DNA from: Gallionellaceae bacterium
GTDB lineage: Bacteria; Pseudomonadota; Gammaproteobacteria; Burkholderiales; Thiobacillaceae
Direction of reading: 5' to 3'
DNA: 64,000 nucleotides
NCBI GenBank assembly: GCA_028714735.1
Contig: JAQTLU010000002.1
Location: forward strand, 243,069-307,068
The translations under genes were made by a program, and so were the position numbers. The notes under the pieces are model-generated. The model did no database searches. It had not been told where the DNA came from and saw nothing but the letters and a program-made list of their open reading frames with translations. This document shows, in pieces, positions 26,088 through 35,512 of the stretch. Every line of letters starts with the position of its first letter. Position 1 is the first letter of the stretch.

Positions 26088-27356
26088 TCAGTTCTGGTTG
26101 GCCGCCATGCTGCCCGGGTTTCCGGCAGGGCTCAGGCTGCTGACCGACAAGTCTCCGGTATTGATGCGCAGCCGCAGTCCGGCCAGAACCCCGGCCCACT
26201 GCGTGTCGACCAGCGAGTTGCGCGCCTGGATGGCTTCGCGTCGGGCATTCAGCACATCGAGCCAGGTCTTTCTGCCGGCGGAGTATTGTCGGACGAAGGA
26301 TTCGTATACCTCGCGTGTCGAGGCAACCAGTTCGTGCAATACCGCGGTATCCGCCTGAGCGGACTGCACCTGGTTCCAGTCGGCCCGGATGCTGTCGACG
26401 ATATCCTTGCGGGTGGCCTCCCGGCTCGACATGGCGGCATCCCGGCGCGATTCCGCTTCATGCATCGAGGATAGGGCGGAGAGGCCGCCGCCGGGCTGAA
26501 AGGTCAAGGCCAGATAAGTAATGCTGCCTGGATAGTTGTCACCCCAGAACCGTTCATGGCGCGCCGACAGCATCGGCAGCATGGTGGCCTTGCGGGTCTT
26601 GATTTCAGCCTCGGAAACATCGGTTTCCGCGCTCATGCGCTTTAGCTGGGGCGAATACTGCAAGGCGGCATCGACGGTGGCCGGGAGATCGGAACTGGTG
26701 GTCAGTTCGATCTTGGGAACCTTGATTTCCGCGATCGGATGTCCGACGACCTGTTCCAGGTCGGCCTTCGTGTTGGTGGCGGAGACCTGAAGCTGGATGC
26801 GTTCCGACTGGGCCTGCTGCAGACGGGCCTTGGCGGCGACCACCTCGCTCGGCGAGCTGACCTGTTGCGCGCTGCGGCGCTCGATCAATTCAAGCAGGCG
26901 CTGATGCTCGGCGATGTTTTCATCGGCCGCGTCCAGCCGGGACTGCAGCCTGACCAGCTCGGTGAACAGGGATGCGGTGCGCGTCAGGACCTTTTGCTCC
27001 GCTTCCAGTACGCCGTCCTCGGCCGCCTCCACCTTGGCGGTATTGGCGTCGATGTCTGCCGTGATGCGACCGCCCGTCCACAGGGGCTGATCGATGCGGA
27101 TGGAGGTGACGGACTTGCCTCCGGCCTGGCCTGCCTGCGATTGTGCCGACAGGGCCGGAAACCGCTGCCACTTCGAAGTCTCCAGGCTGCTGCTGGCGGC
27201 AGCCGATTCATTTTTCTTGGTGGTTACGGAAGGATGCGTGCTGGCCGAGGCAAGCAGGGCTTCATCCAGGGTCAGGGGCGCACCCTGCGCCAGTTGGCAG
27301 CAATCGATCGACATGATGGCAAACAACACCAACGCTTTGGACAGTGGATTGAGCAT
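26088..27356 (-). CDS. TolC-family outer-membrane channel of the type I system
   Basis: About 422 residues with a signal peptide (hydrophobic segment near SKALVLFAIMSID, cleavage likely after QLAQGA), then the TolC repeat: TLDEALLASASTHPSV in the first half and long coiled-coil-forming Ala/Glu/Gln-rich helices. The second half has LDVLNARREAIQARNSLVDT, the usual end of the second repeat. It would supply the outer-membrane exit for the exporter. A GTG start at 27365 is also possible; the ATG at 27356 gives a more usual signal peptide. It is divergent from the giant cargo gene. Confidence 0.88.
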   Translation of the reverse strand: MLNPLSKALVLFAIMSIDCCQLAQGAPLTLDEALLASASTHPSVTTKKNESAAASSSLETSKWQRFPALSAQSQAGQAGGKSVTSIRIDQPLWTGGRITADIDANTAKVEAAEDGVLEAEQKVLTRTASLFTELVRLQSRLDAADENIAEHQRLLELIERRSAQQVSSPSEVVAAKARLQQAQSERIQLQVSATNTKADLEQVVGHPIAEIKVPKIELTTSSDLPATVDAALQYSPQLKRMSAETDVSEAEIKTRKATMLPMLSARHERFWGDNYPGSITYLALTFQPGGGLSALSSMHEAESRRDAAMSSREATRKDIVDSIRADWNQVQSAQADTAVLHELVASTREVYESFVRQYSAGRKTWLDVLNARREAIQARNSLVDTQWAGVLAGLRLRINTGDLSVSSLSPAGNPGSMAANQN

Positions 27357-27365
27357 GAATGTCAC

Positions 27366-27745
27366 ATTTCAGGTTCAAGGTTGGATGTCTTGGCAGGGGC
27401 CTGTTTTTTTGTATGCACCCGGCTAACCGTCGGTAAATTAACACCATTGAACAGGTGTTGCCAATTACATACAGGTAATATTTGGCGGGAGTGGTATTTT
27501 GGCTGTCAGGGGTGGTGTTTCTTCATGAAAGTATGCTAGCTTGACAAAAAATTTCGTCAGCCAACCCGGTTTTGTTCTGTCTGCACGATCTGGTCCAAGG
27601 GGGGCCTGAACCAAATGAAAATTGTCCTAAGCCAAGCTTTGCGATACCGAACACTCTCGTCGCCTTCGGCAACTTGATCCGTTCCTAATCGTCGTCCCAG
27701 TCTTTAGATAAAACATCATTAACACTTGAAGGTCAGGAGAAAAGA
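27366..27745. promoter_or_regulatory. 380-bp AT-rich divergent control region between tolC-like gene and giant gene
   Basis: Non-coding in both directions and clearly AT-richer than its surroundings. It contains the inverted repeat AACACC / GGTGTT (27440-27445 and 27454-27459, 8-bp gap) and a TTGACA at 27541 with no good -10 at the right distance. On the plus strand AGGAG at 27735-27739 is the ribosome-binding site of the giant gene. I cannot fix either promoter by eye. The length leaves room for more than one regulator, usual for costly surface proteins. Confidence 0.5.
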
Positions 27746-30700
27746 ATGCCAAACAAGCCAGCCTCTTCCGTCGGATCCAGCAAGGCCCCCGGACAAAAAC
27801 AGGTGCAGGAAAAAGGGATTGCCAAGACTGATGCCGTGGCCGACAAGGAATTGACGTCTGCCATGGCGACCGAACCCCACCAGGCCGATGACAAGGCCTG
27901 GCTGGATGACGCTCAGCAAGCCTGGGACAAGCGTCAGGAAGAGGAAGCCAAGACCGCGGAAGCCAGCGAAAAAGGCGAGCAGGTCATCGTGGTGGCCGAC
28001 GCCAGCGGCGTCACCATGGGCACCGGGGCAACGCTGATCGATGCCCCGTATTCGCGGCTCGATGACGGCAAGCTGTCCGCCGATGACGACAAGGGTGCGG
28101 CACCGTTGCCTGAAGAGGGTGGCACCCTGGGCGGGTATGGCTATGTGCCCCTGCTGCTCCTGGTTGGCGTGGCGGCGGCGGCGGGCGGCGGCGGCGGTGG
28201 CGGGTCTCCCGCCGATCCCTATGAGTTCCACGTCTACTCCACCGAGGATCCGGATGGTCATCGGACCGAAACCGTGGTCGAGAACCCGACGCCGAATTCG
28301 ACCCAAAACGGCCCCGGTCCCTATGACAAGGTCCTGATCCATGCCTTCAACCAGGGCGACTCCGCGATTTTGTCGAGCGACGTGGCCATCGACCTGCTTG
28401 ATGGCAGCAGCCACCACATCGAGGTGTGGGCCCAGGGCGATTCCTCCCTGGCCAGCGGCGACATCATGGTCCACGAAAACATCAACGGCGCGGTGGACGT
28501 CAAGGCGACCGGCGTCAGTTCCGACGCCGAACTGCATATGTCCAACAACTCCGCCGATACGGATAACTACTACACGGACGACGTCACGGTGAGTTCCGTG
28601 ATGTCCGTGTCCGGCGGCTTCAACGTCGACGCTACCGGCGACAGTTCCGATGCCCATCTGCACATGGGCGTGGACGCCTACGTCTCGAGCGACACCGTGT
28701 CCAATGATGCCAGTCTCACGGTCGAGGCGGCCCTGACGTCCGATGTCACCGTCGAGGCGTCCGGCAAGTCCAGCGATGCCAGCGCGAGTGTCGACGTGAC
28801 GGCAGAGGCTTACTCGGTCAGTGTGAGCGGCGACCTGACGGTCAACGCGGACCTGAATGGCGACCTGTCCGCCACCTCTACGGGCCATGACAGCCACGCC
28901 ACGGTTTCGGCCGATGTCTCGGCCGATGTCTGGCATGCCTGGACCAGCAGCGACCTGACGGTTGAGGCCGGCATGGCGGGCGCCCTCACGGTCGACGCCG
29001 ATGGCAAGTCCACCGATGCGAACGTCGACCTGGATGTCGGCGCCCGCATGGAGAGCAGCGACGTGCGCGGTTCGGCGGACGTCTCGGCGCACGTTTCCGG
29101 TGCCATGAAGGTGGATTCGGCCGGTGAGGACAGCCAGGCTCAACTGACGGTGAATTCCCTCGCCTCGGCCTATTCGAGCGATGTCGGCGCTGACCTGACG
29201 GTGAACTCAGGGGTGTTTGGCAATCTCTCGGTGACCGCCGGCGAAAGCGGCGATGCGAATGCCAACGTGAATGTCATGGCCAAGGCAATCAGCAACGACG
29301 TGGCCGGCAACCTGACGGTGTCGGCGGACTATGTCGGCGACGTCACGGTGCGGGCCGAAGGCTATAGCAGCGATGCCAGCGCCCATATCTATGTCCAGGC
29401 CAGCGGCGATGTCGTGTATCGTTCTGGCAGCACGATCAATGGCGACATGAAAATCTCGGCCTCCGTGTCGGGCGACCTGTCGGTGACGGCGGCGGCTCAT
29501 AACACCAGCGCGGACCTGGAAGTGGATGTCCGGGCCCATGAGATCTGGACGGATATGCTGGACCCCTCGGCCAGCACGCTGACCGTCGAGGCCGCCCTGT
29601 CCGGCGATGTCCACGCGACCGCCCTGTCCGCGGACAGCGACGCCTACGCGAGCATCGGAGTCTACGCACAGGGCGAGGACAGCAGCGTGAGCGGCGACGT
29701 GCATATCAGCGCGCACCTGACCGGCAGCCTGTACGCCATGGCGTCGAGCGATGTCATGCTGTCGACCGCAGACGCTCATGCGCTGGCCATGTCGTACGCC
29801 GCCAACGCGACGATCTCGGGCGATGTCTCGGCCAGTGCGCGCGACATGACGGTCAACAGCAGCGACCTGAACGTGAATGCCCACGCCGAGGGCGGTCAGA
29901 CGGTTTCCGCCTATAGCTCGGGCGCGGCCAACATCGGCCTCAACGTCGACGCCCAGTCGTCGCGCGACACCGTCGACAACCAGCTGAACGTCAGCGCCTC
30001 AAGCTACGGCGATATGCATGTCACGGCCTCGAGCGATTACAGCCATGCCGACCTCCATGTCGGCGTGGCGGCCAGTTCCTATTGCGACGATGTCGGCAAC
30101 AATCAGTCTATGGACTCCTTCCTGACGGTGGATGCCTTCCTGCTGGGCAACATGGATGTCCTGGCCGTCGACGGCGCCAGCGCCACCGGCGCCTTCGATG
30201 TCTCCAGCAACGTCGATAACGCCAACGTGACCGATGGTGACTTGTCGGCATTGGCGACCCAGTCAGGCAACCTGTCCGCCATGGCGTCTGGCGTGATGCC
30301 CTTGGACGTCTTTACCGCGCAGATCCTGCCCAACCATAGCGTTGCCTCGGTCTCGGGCGATGTCACTGCCCAGGTGACCGACTCGCTGGTCTCGAACGAG
30401 CTGTACGTAGATGCCTACAGTTACGGCGACCTGACGGTTTCCGCGGACGGCAATGCCTCGGCCGCTATGCACCTGGGCGTCACGGCGTTCGTGTCCAACG
30501 ATACCGTGTACGGCTCGCTGGATGTCAACTCGGCTGCTTCAGGCGCGATGTTGGTGATGGCGTCGGGCGATTACAGCAACGCCGAACTCCATCTCGGCGT
30601 CGATGCCCACGTCATCGATATGACTGTCTGCGACGACGTGAACGTGACCGCTGCCCTGGGCAACGGCGCGATGAACAACACAATGAATGTTGCCGCCGCC

Positions 30701-32794
30701 GTTTCGAGCGACGCCACGGTGACCGTATATGCCGGGCTCAGCGCCAACGCCAACGCCGATGTCTCGGTGAACGCGGACTTGTCCAGTATGACCGTGGGCG
30801 GCCACCTGTCGGCGGATGCCTACCTGGCGGGCGGCCTGGCGGCGTTCGCGGGCGTCTCGGGCGATGCCTCGATCTCGGCCGACATCAGCACCCGCGTAGA
30901 CAATGTTTCGACCGGCGGCAGCCTGGATGCCTTGGCCATCGAACAGGGCGGCGCCCAAGTGCATGCCGTTGGCCATGACAGTTGGGCCTCTGTCGACCTG
31001 AGTGTCGGCGCGCAGGTTAGCGACACGACCACCGGCGGCAGCCTGGAGGTCGCCGCGGCCACCGTGTACGGTGATCTGGTGGTGACGGCGGACGGCGCCG
31101 GCAGCAGCGGCGTCCTCAATGTCAACCTTGATGCCACGGCCTACTCGGTGGATGTCAGCAATGACGCCTGGATCGGCGCCATCAACCTGGACAGTCTGTC
31201 GGTCGATGCCAGCAACGGCGGCGACGCCCAGGCCTATCTGGATGTGACCGCCTCCCTGGAATCCGCAGATGTCCAGGGTGACGTCTGGGTGGTGGCCTCG
31301 AATAACTGGCTGCCGGCAGGGACGCCTGTGCCTGTGATGTTGGCTGGAAACTCGATTAATGTCAGCGCCACCGGCGCGGGCAGCATGGCCAGCGCCGATA
31401 TCAGCTTCAGAGCCAGCGCCATTGCGGGTAGCGTGGACGCCAGCTTGAACGTGAGCGGTGAACTGCATGTCGTCGCGGCGGCGTCCACCGACATCACGGT
31501 GACGGCCAGCGCAGGCGCCTCCGCGTACCTGTCCATGAACTTGCATGCCCAGGCCACCTCGGCCGACGTTTCGGCTGATGTCTACGTCAATGCCGGCCTG
31601 ATCGCCCAGAATGGCGTGCTGGTCTCGGCCAGCGGCGACACCAGCAGCGCCTACATGGATTTGAACATCCGCGCCAACGCCTCCGATGTGTACTCGACTG
31701 TTGGTTCGGTCGACGTCTTCGCCGGTATCTCCGGGGATATCCAGGTCACGGCCCTGGCCGGCGCCAGTGCGGACATGTACTTCAACGTCTCGGCCTCCGA
31801 GTCGAGCGATATCTGTGGCGATGTCTATGTCTCCGCCGGTGTCGAGGGCAACCTCTCGGTCCATGCGGACGGCACCGGCAGCTTTGCCTTGATGTCCGGC
31901 GACGTGACCGCCAACGAGTACTGGCCCAGCACTTTGTCGGTCGCGGGCATCTCCGGTGACCTGAGCGTGACCAGCAGCAACGGCGGCATCGCCCACATGA
32001 ACCTGTATGTCTACGGCGAAGACTCGGCGTCCTATCAGGGCAGCGTGGATGTCACGGCGCACAACGGGGGTACTTCCGAGTTGAAGCTGTCCATATCCAG
32101 CGATTTGTCGGCTAACTTCGATGGCCACGTCAGTATCGACGCCAGCGGCGCTGGCAGCTTTGCCAACGTGCGAGTCGACCTGGAGGGGTGGAATTCCCGG
32201 TACTCCGCGGACATGTCGATCAGCGCGACGGATCACGCGATCTCGACCTTCACCCTGTTGTCGGGCGTGAGCGTGGATATCACCAGCTCGGTCGACGTGG
32301 TGACGGACAATACCAGCACGGTCAATTTCAACATCGAGCACCTGGACAACGGCGATTCGCTGTCGTTCAACCTGACCGATGCACCCAGCAGCACGGGCGG
32401 CCATTTCAACTTCAGCCTGCTGAATCCGTTCACCTACGACAACGATGACACGAACAGCGCCGATATCGCCTGGGTCAACATCGATGGCTTCGCGGAAGGC
32501 TTCGGTACCGCGGCCGACCTCGATACCATCAAGTTCGATGGCACCGTGCCCTTTGCTGCCGGCAACACCTGGTACGACGCAACCACTTACACGGGACTTG
32601 GTGCGGCGGGCGCTTTCCTGGCCGATGCAGCCAGCGTGATCGGTAATGCAAGCACGGACATCCTGTACGTCTATGGCCAGGTCGGCAACGATACCTACAT
32701 CGCGGCGGACTTCGACGGCACCGGGGTGACCTATGTCATCGACCTGGTCGACTATGAGGCAGCGCTGTTCAATCCCGCGCAAATGATCGTCTGA
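27746..32794 (+). CDS. Giant repetitive type I-secreted surface protein
   Basis: 1682 residues. Residues 1-130 are hydrophilic and charged with no signal peptide. A hydrophobic patch (VPLLLLVGVAAAA, 134-146) runs into seven glycines (147-153), as in the N-terminal retention modules of some LapA/BapA-type adhesins. From about 195 to 1545 there are about 30 degenerate repeats of roughly 40 residues, each like DLTV.A...GDLTV.A.G.SSDA....V.A....SDV.G, rich in Ser, Asp, Ala, Val, Thr and poor in Lys/Arg: a likely beta-solenoid. The last 130 residues resemble C-terminal type I secretion regions (DLDTIKFDG, VYGQVGNDTYIAADFDG) but contain no GGxGxD calcium repeat. The type I secretion genes upstream should export it. 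Function as adhesin, sheath or S-layer-like coat is inferred. Confidence 0.85.
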   Translation: MPNKPASSVGSSKAPGQKQVQEKGIAKTDAVADKELTSAMATEPHQADDKAWLDDAQQAWDKRQEEEAKTAEASEKGEQVIVVADASGVTMGTGATLIDAPYSRLDDGKLSADDDKGAAPLPEEGGTLGGYGYVPLLLLVGVAAAAGGGGGGGSPADPYEFHVYSTEDPDGHRTETVVENPTPNSTQNGPGPYDKVLIHAFNQGDSAILSSDVAIDLLDGSSHHIEVWAQGDSSLASGDIMVHENINGAVDVKATGVSSDAELHMSNNSADTDNYYTDDVTVSSVMSVSGGFNVDATGDSSDAHLHMGVDAYVSSDTVSNDASLTVEAALTSDVTVEASGKSSDASASVDVTAEAYSVSVSGDLTVNADLNGDLSATSTGHDSHATVSADVSADVWHAWTSSDLTVEAGMAGALTVDADGKSTDANVDLDVGARMESSDVRGSADVSAHVSGAMKVDSAGEDSQAQLTVNSLASAYSSDVGADLTVNSGVFGNLSVTAGESGDANANVNVMAKAISNDVAGNLTVSADYVGDVTVRAEGYSSDASAHIYVQASGDVVYRSGSTINGDMKISASVSGDLSVTAAAHNTSADLEVDVRAHEIWTDMLDPSASTLTVEAALSGDVHATALSADSDAYASIGVYAQGEDSSVSGDVHISAHLTGSLYAMASSDVMLSTADAHALAMSYAANATISGDVSASARDMTVNSSDLNVNAHAEGGQTVSAYSSGAANIGLNVDAQSSRDTVDNQLNVSASSYGDMHVTASSDYSHADLHVGVAASSYCDDVGNNQSMDSFLTVDAFLLGNMDVLAVDGASATGAFDVSSNVDNANVTDGDLSALATQSGNLSAMASGVMPLDVFTAQILPNHSVASVSGDVTAQVTDSLVSNELYVDAYSYGDLTVSADGNASAAMHLGVTAFVSNDTVYGSLDVNSAASGAMLVMASGDYSNAELHLGVDAHVIDMTVCDDVNVTAALGNGAMNNTMNVAAAVSSDATVTVYAGLSANANADVSVNADLSSMTVGGHLSADAYLAGGLAAFAGVSGDASISADISTRVDNVSTGGSLDALAIEQGGAQVHAVGHDSWASVDLSVGAQVSDTTTGGSLEVAAATVYGDLVVTADGAGSSGVLNVNLDATAYSVDVSNDAWIGAINLDSLSVDASNGGDAQAYLDVTASLESADVQGDVWVVASNNWLPAGTPVPVMLAGNSINVSATGAGSMASADISFRASAIAGSVDASLNVSGELHVVAAASTDITVTASAGASAYLSMNLHAQATSADVSADVYVNAGLIAQNGVLVSASGDTSSAYMDLNIRANASDVYSTVGSVDVFAGISGDIQVTALAGASADMYFNVSASESSDICGDVYVSAGVEGNLSVHADGTGSFALMSGDVTANEYWPSTLSVAGISGDLSVTSSNGGIAHMNLYVYGEDSASYQGSVDVTAHNGGTSELKLSISSDLSANFDGHVSIDASGAGSFANVRVDLEGWNSRYSADMSISATDHAISTFTLLSGVSVDITSSVDVVTDNTSTVNFNIEHLDNGDSLSFNLTDAPSSTGGHFNFSLLNPFTYDNDDTNSADIAWVNIDGFAEGFGTAADLDTIKFDGTVPFAAGNTWYDATTYTGLGAAGAFLADAASVIGNASTDILYVYGQVGNDTYIAADFDGTGVTYVIDLVDYEAALFNPAQMIV
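28560..32310 (+). repeat. Tandem degenerate repeats of about 120 bp inside the giant gene
   Basis: The coding DNA repeats with a period near 117-126 bp. The commonest shared word is GACCTGACGGT (for example near 28830, 28951, 29190 and 30428), and TCGGCCGATGTC occurs twice in direct succession at 28908-28931. Copies are divergent enough that most differ at many positions, so expansion is old or repeats are under selection for sequence diversity. Confidence 0.75.
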
Positions 32795-32812
32795 TTTGAG
32801 CTTGTCCGTTGA

Positions 32813-32847
32813 AACATCCGTACTCTCGGGTACGGATGTTTTTTTTT
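32813..32847 (+). terminator. Strong rho-independent terminator after the giant gene
   Basis: A perfect 11-bp stem AACATCCGTAC / GTACGGATGTT with loop TCTCGG is followed directly by a run of T (32839-32847). It lies 19 bp after the giant gene's stop and about 12 bp before the next start, so the GT41 gene depends on read-through or its own promoter. Confidence 0.93.
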
Positions 32848-32861
32848 GAGGAGACGATTTG

Positions 32862-34748
32862 TTGAGCACCAAGGAACCCATGCCGGCCAAGGCCAAGGGG
32901 GGTGAATTCAGGCACCCCATGCTGGACCAGGCCCGCAAGCTGGCCCAGGAAGGCCGGCCGGAGGAGGCCGCCCAACTGCTGGTGACCCTGGCGGAAAAGG
33001 TCAAGCCGTATGAAAAGGGTCAGCTGCTTGCATTTGCCGCGGACTTTCTCTGTGTCTCCGACCGCGACCGCGCGGCCGGCCTGGCCGAGGAAGCGACCCG
33101 CGCGGCGCCGGAATTGCCCCAGGCCTGGATCGCACTGTCCAATGTCCTGCTGGAGAAGCGGGACCGCAACGGGGCCATCGCGGCGGCCTTGCATGCCCTG
33201 GATCTGCCGAAGATCAACCCGGCACAATTGGCCAACCTGGGACGGCAGTTATCCCGCCTGGGCCAGGACGCAAAGTCGCTGGAGGCGGTCAAAAAAGGCT
33301 ACGAACTGTCCGGCCGGGCGCTCAACCTGGCCCCGCCCACCCTGCGGGTGGCCCTGCAGTACGCCGATTGGGACCTGTCCGGGCAGATCACCGCCATGCT
33401 GGCCCGCGAACATGCGCACGGCAAGACGGCGCAGATTGGCGAGACGCCGCGCACCCATGTGCTCTGGTGCGGCGACGACGCCACCAATATCGCGGTGATC
33501 AGCAATTTCGCCGAAAAGACCTTTCCGGCGCGGCCTCCGCTGGTCCAGAAACCCTGGCCGCACGACGGCAAGCGCAAGCTGCGCGTCGGCTACCTGTCCT
33601 ATGACTACCGGGATCACGCCACCTCGCTGCTGGCCATGGGGATGATGCGGCACCATGACCGCGACCACTTCGAGTGGTATGGCTACTGCACCAGCTTCGA
33701 CGACGGCTCGGCCATGCGGCGCGACATCCTGTCCCGCTTCGACAAGGTGAGGACCTTCAACAAGGTCAGCGACATGGACGCCGCGAAACGGATTGCCGCC
33801 GACAAGGTGGATATCCTGGTCGACCTCAACGGCCTGACCGAGGGCACCCGCCACGGCATCCTGGCATGGCGCCCGGCACCCGTACAGATCGGCTACCTGG
33901 GTTTCCCGGGCACCGTGGGCGGCCGCTTCGTCGACTACATCATCGGTGACGAACATACCGTGCCGCAAGGCGCCGAGGCCCTTTATCCGGAGCATGTGAT
34001 CCGGCTGCCGCACACCTATCAGATCAACGATTACCGGGCCCGCTACCTGCCGCCCCGGCCCGCGCGCCGTCCCGAGGGCCTGCCGCCGGCCGGGGCGCCG
34101 GTGCTCGGCATGTTCAACAACGTCAACAAGCTCAACCCGGAGGTATGGGGCGCCTGGATGAAGATAATGGCCGCCGTGCCGACGGCCGTGCTGTGGCTGC
34201 TGCAGCCGGGCGATCTGGCGCGCGAACACCTGGTCGCAGCCACCCGCGCGGCGGGGATCGATCCGGCCCGCCTGATCTTCGCGCCGAGAATGAAGCAGGA
34301 GCCCCATTTCGCCCGCCTGCAGTATTGCGACCTGATGCTCGACCCCTGGCCCTATGGCGGCCATACGACCACGTCGGATGCCCTGTTTGCCGGGGTTCCC
34401 GTACTGGCCTTGCGGGGCACCAATTTCGCCTCGCGGGTGAGCGGCGGGCTGCTCAGGGCCGCCGGCCTGCCGGGACTCGAGCAGGCGGACATCGCGTCCT
34501 ATATCCGTCAGGCCGTGCATTTGCTCAACCACCCTGATGAGTGCGAAAAGATCAGACGCTACCTGCTGCGGAACCGGATGCGCCTGCCGCTGTTCGATGC
34601 GCCGGGGCGCACCCGGCATCTCGAAGCGGCTTACCGCGAGGCCTATGTTCGGGCACTGCGCGGGCAACCGCCGAGTCACCTGACGGTACGCGAAAAACGC
34701 AAGCCCGCGCCCGCTGCCGGGCCGCTGGACGCCGGAGGGGAACGATGA
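32862..34748 (+). CDS. SPINDLY-type O-linked N-acetylglucosaminyltransferase homologue (GT41)
   Basis: About 628 residues. Residues 20-150 hold TPR-like helices (ARKLAQEGRPEEAAQLL, QAWIALSNVLLEKRDRNGAI). The catalytic part (about 230-610) follows human OGT/SPY block by block: LRVGYLSYDYRDHATSLL with the catalytic-region His, VDLNGLTEGTRHGI, PAPVQIGYLGFPGTVGG, FNNVNKLNPEVW with the UDP-binding Lys, and GGHTTTSDALFAGVPVL. In bacteria this class glycosylates protein Ser/Thr in the cytoplasm. TTG at 32862 (7 nt after AGGAG), TTG at 32859 and ATG at 32880 are possible starts. It follows the giant gene, whose product is full of Ser/Thr, so that protein is the likely acceptor. Confidence 0.85.
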   Translation: MSTKEPMPAKAKGGEFRHPMLDQARKLAQEGRPEEAAQLLVTLAEKVKPYEKGQLLAFAADFLCVSDRDRAAGLAEEATRAAPELPQAWIALSNVLLEKRDRNGAIAAALHALDLPKINPAQLANLGRQLSRLGQDAKSLEAVKKGYELSGRALNLAPPTLRVALQYADWDLSGQITAMLAREHAHGKTAQIGETPRTHVLWCGDDATNIAVISNFAEKTFPARPPLVQKPWPHDGKRKLRVGYLSYDYRDHATSLLAMGMMRHHDRDHFEWYGYCTSFDDGSAMRRDILSRFDKVRTFNKVSDMDAAKRIAADKVDILVDLNGLTEGTRHGILAWRPAPVQIGYLGFPGTVGGRFVDYIIGDEHTVPQGAEALYPEHVIRLPHTYQINDYRARYLPPRPARRPEGLPPAGAPVLGMFNNVNKLNPEVWGAWMKIMAAVPTAVLWLLQPGDLAREHLVAATRAAGIDPARLIFAPRMKQEPHFARLQYCDLMLDPWPYGGHTTTSDALFAGVPVLALRGTNFASRVSGGLLRAAGLPGLEQADIASYIRQAVHLLNHPDECEKIRRYLLRNRMRLPLFDAPGRTRHLEAAYREAYVRALRGQPPSHLTVREKRKPAPAAGPLDAGGER

Positions 34749-35419
34749 GCCCGATGCCCGTGCAAGAGGCCGGAAAAGACGGCAGGCAGAATCCCGAACT
34801 GGTCCTGGTGTGCGGGCCGTGGAGCAGCGGCACCACGGCCGTGGCCGGAATACTGGAAAAACTCGGATTAAGGGGTGGGGAACCCTACTTCAGGACCAAT
34901 GACGCACGCACCAAGAATAGCTATGAGTCGCTGGCCTTCCGCGATTTGACCATGAGCCTGGCCTCGGAAGCGGACGTGGCCATGAAGGTACCGAGGACGG
35001 AGGCGCTGGCTGCCTTGCGCGAATTCCGCACCAGTGTGGTGGAAGGCGATCGGGGTGAAACCGGCGGCGGCGCCACGATGTTCCTGAAATACCCCTTGTC
35101 GGCGCTGCTGATCCCGGAGATCAGTCAGGTCTTCAACACCCGGCTGGTGTACGTCCTGCGTCCGGTCCAGGATATCGAAGCCACTCGGCTGCGCCGGGGC
35201 TGGAGCGAGAACCTCGGCGGCAAGGGGGCCCGGCGGCTGTACGGGGCCATGTTCGACGTCCTGATCAATCTGTCGATTCCCACCATGATCATCCGTTATC
35301 CGGAATTGTTGGCGCGTCCCATGCCGATCACGCGGCAGTTGGCGGCGTTTTCCGGGCTGCAGTTGAGTGACGCCGAGATTGAGGCGGCGGCCGGATTTGT
35401 CAGGCGTGCCGGAGGCTAG
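34745..35419 (+). CDS. Sulfotransferase-like protein 1
   Basis: About 224 residues. The N-terminal P-loop-like PAPS motif is VLVCGPWSSGTTAVAGIL and the second PAPS (3'-phosphate) motif is probably RLVYVLRPVQDIEATRLRR. GGGAT followed by FLKYPLSALL supports the central strand. The protein is short for the family and lacks an obvious membrane segment. The ATG overlaps the GT41 stop (ATGA) and has GGAGG upstream, so it is translationally coupled to the glycosyltransferase. Transfer of sulfate to a glycan added by that enzyme is the simplest reading; a kinase-like P-loop role is not excluded. Confidence 0.7.
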   Translation: MSPMPVQEAGKDGRQNPELVLVCGPWSSGTTAVAGILEKLGLRGGEPYFRTNDARTKNSYESLAFRDLTMSLASEADVAMKVPRTEALAALREFRTSVVEGDRGETGGGATMFLKYPLSALLIPEISQVFNTRLVYVLRPVQDIEATRLRRGWSENLGGKGARRLYGAMFDVLINLSIPTMIIRYPELLARPMPITRQLAAFSGLQLSDAEIEAAAGFVRRAGG

Positions 35420-35512
35420 CCTATCCCACCGGGGTACAGTCTGACGAGTACGCCAGCGTGGCCGGCAAGCTTGCCGGTTGCGTAATGTCGCGCAGTTAAT
35501 GAGGCCAAAGGA

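Noticed and set aside
28560..32310. CRISPR or other spaced-repeat array
   Set aside because: Repeats are degenerate, in frame and part of a protein; there are no identical repeats with unique spacers in the window.
27746..32794. RTX toxin or haemolysin
   Set aside because: No GGxGxDxUx nonapeptides and no toxin domain or acyltransferase gene; only the export system is shared with RTX proteins.
30539..33004. Long minus-strand frames inside the giant repeat gene
   Set aside because: They repeat with the same period as the sense gene and have His/Arg/Gly-rich low-complexity translations; the sense frame has a ribosome-binding site and a following terminator.
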